A stretch of 5,595 bases of DNA from Catenibacterium sp. co_0103 (GTDB taxonomy: Bacteria; Bacillota_I; Bacilli_A; Erysipelotrichales; Coprobacillaceae), in assembly GCF_004168205.1 (NCBI RefSeq), contig NZ_RCYB01000115.1:1-5595 (forward strand), in the 5' to 3' direction. Below are positions 5,431 to 5,595 of this stretch, one piece after another (positions within the stretch are counted from its first letter, which is position 1; each line of letters opens with the position of its first letter). The notes below the pieces were generated by a model, which was given only the letters and a program-made list of their open reading frames with translations, did not search any database and had not been told where the DNA came from. The position numbers and the translations under genes are program-made.

Positions 5431-5595
5431 ACATGGTCAACTACTCACGACCTAAAGGTCATGGGCTTGTAACTGCCCAGTCGTACTAACGATTTACACC
5501 TCCGACCTTTAACCCCAGTAGATATTGCTATCTAAAGTGGCGTTACATCATAGGGTGGTTGACAGCACCCTTTGCAGCAGAGTTTACTCTGCTAC
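5431..5595. mobile_element. End of an IS200/IS605-type (IscB/TnpB) mobile element inserted in the MATE gene, partial
   Basis: MATE sequence can be followed to about 5430 (codons for VMNN), and beyond it the DNA is unrelated and non-coding in all frames. A hairpin of seven positions (5446-5463, TAAA loop) stands about 15 bases inside the boundary, as expected for the subterminal hairpins recognised by Y1 transposases. No inverted terminal repeat or target duplication can be tested because the other end is outside. The class is inferred from the folded RNA-like content and the absence of other transposon hallmarks, so the boundary is accurate only to a few bases. Confidence 0.5.
5435..5595 (+). 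ncRNA. Omega-RNA/HEARO-like structured RNA, partial, strand not settled
   Basis: Nearly every base can pair. Hairpins: CACGACC/GGTCATG (5446-5452/5457-5463, one mismatch); GGGC/GCCC (5463-5466/5475-5478); TCGT/ACGA (5481-5484/5489-5492); a long arm with TAAC/GTTA, CCA/TGG and TAGATA/TATCTA (5510-5545); AGGGTG/CACCCT (5552-5557/5566-5571); GCAGAG/CTCTGC (5577-5582/5587-5592). Loop pseudoknots: TGTAA (5468-5472) with TTACA (5494-5498), and GTCAAC at the element edge (5436-5441) with GTTGAC in the loop at 5558-5563. This is the style of the guide-RNA scaffolds of IscB (guide 5', nuclease gene downstream) or TnpB (guide 3'). I favour the plus strand because over 160 bases carry no trace of a TnpB C terminus on the minus strand. 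A GCAA tetraloop and two wobble pairs favour the minus strand. Confidence 0.5.

Noticed and set aside
5435..5595. C-terminal coding of a TnpB on the minus strand
   Set aside because: All three minus frames contain stops and none shows the zinc-finger or RuvC C-terminal pattern of TnpB, so no protein is called there.
5435..5595. tRNA, rRNA fragment, riboswitch or group II intron end
   Set aside because: No cloverleaf, TPsiC loop, rRNA-like segment, domain V hairpin or known ligand-binding core could be recognised. The pseudoknotted hairpin string fits an element scaffold better.
1..5595. CRISPR array or tandem repeats
   Set aside because: No regularly spaced direct repeats were seen on either strand.

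Overview
All protein genes in this window lie on the minus strand of an AT-rich, compactly spaced chromosome. Strong AAGGAGG ribosome sites, a single-membrane-segment signal peptidase, extended -10 promoters and two cre-like (CcpA) sites point to a low-GC Firmicute. A gut Erysipelotrichia-type commensal is my best guess, but that is an inference from style and protein flavour, not from a marker gene.

Right to left, in the direction of transcription: (i) 5431-5595 is a non-coding, densely folded sequence that runs off the window. It has at least five hairpins and two candidate loop pseudoknots, and it looks like the omega-RNA end of an IS200/IS605-type (IscB or TnpB) element. (ii) It abuts a MATE-family efflux gene broken mid-frame (4724-5430). 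That gene also carries an apparent internal deletion with a frameshift. (iii) A type I signal peptidase (4202-4693) has its own extended -10 promoter at the tail of the dead MATE gene and a terminator overlapping its stop codon. (iv) A 583-residue protein of the phosphoenolpyruvate carboxykinase (PEPCK)/HPr-kinase P-loop superfamily (2256-4007) has a well-formed promoter, an upstream inverted repeat and cre-like site, and a strong terminator. (v) A classical short-chain dehydrogenase/reductase (1376-2134) has a second cre-like site over its promoter region and a strong terminator. (vi) A two-gene operon encodes a Sec-secreted protein with four cysteines (520-1233) and a small membrane-anchored protein (91-504), neither of known function. 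(vii) A long hairpin with a T-run (about 13-67) ends that operon and holds the ribosome site of what may be the next gene, whose first three codons are at 1-9.

The genes do not form one pathway: terminators separate nearly every unit. Two links are visible. The two metabolic genes share cre-like sites, suggesting carbon catabolite control by CcpA. The two secreted/membrane proteins are probably translationally coupled. The most unusual content is the structured RNA/element end inside the broken MATE gene, followed by the divergent PEPCK-like protein with an HprK-type P-loop.
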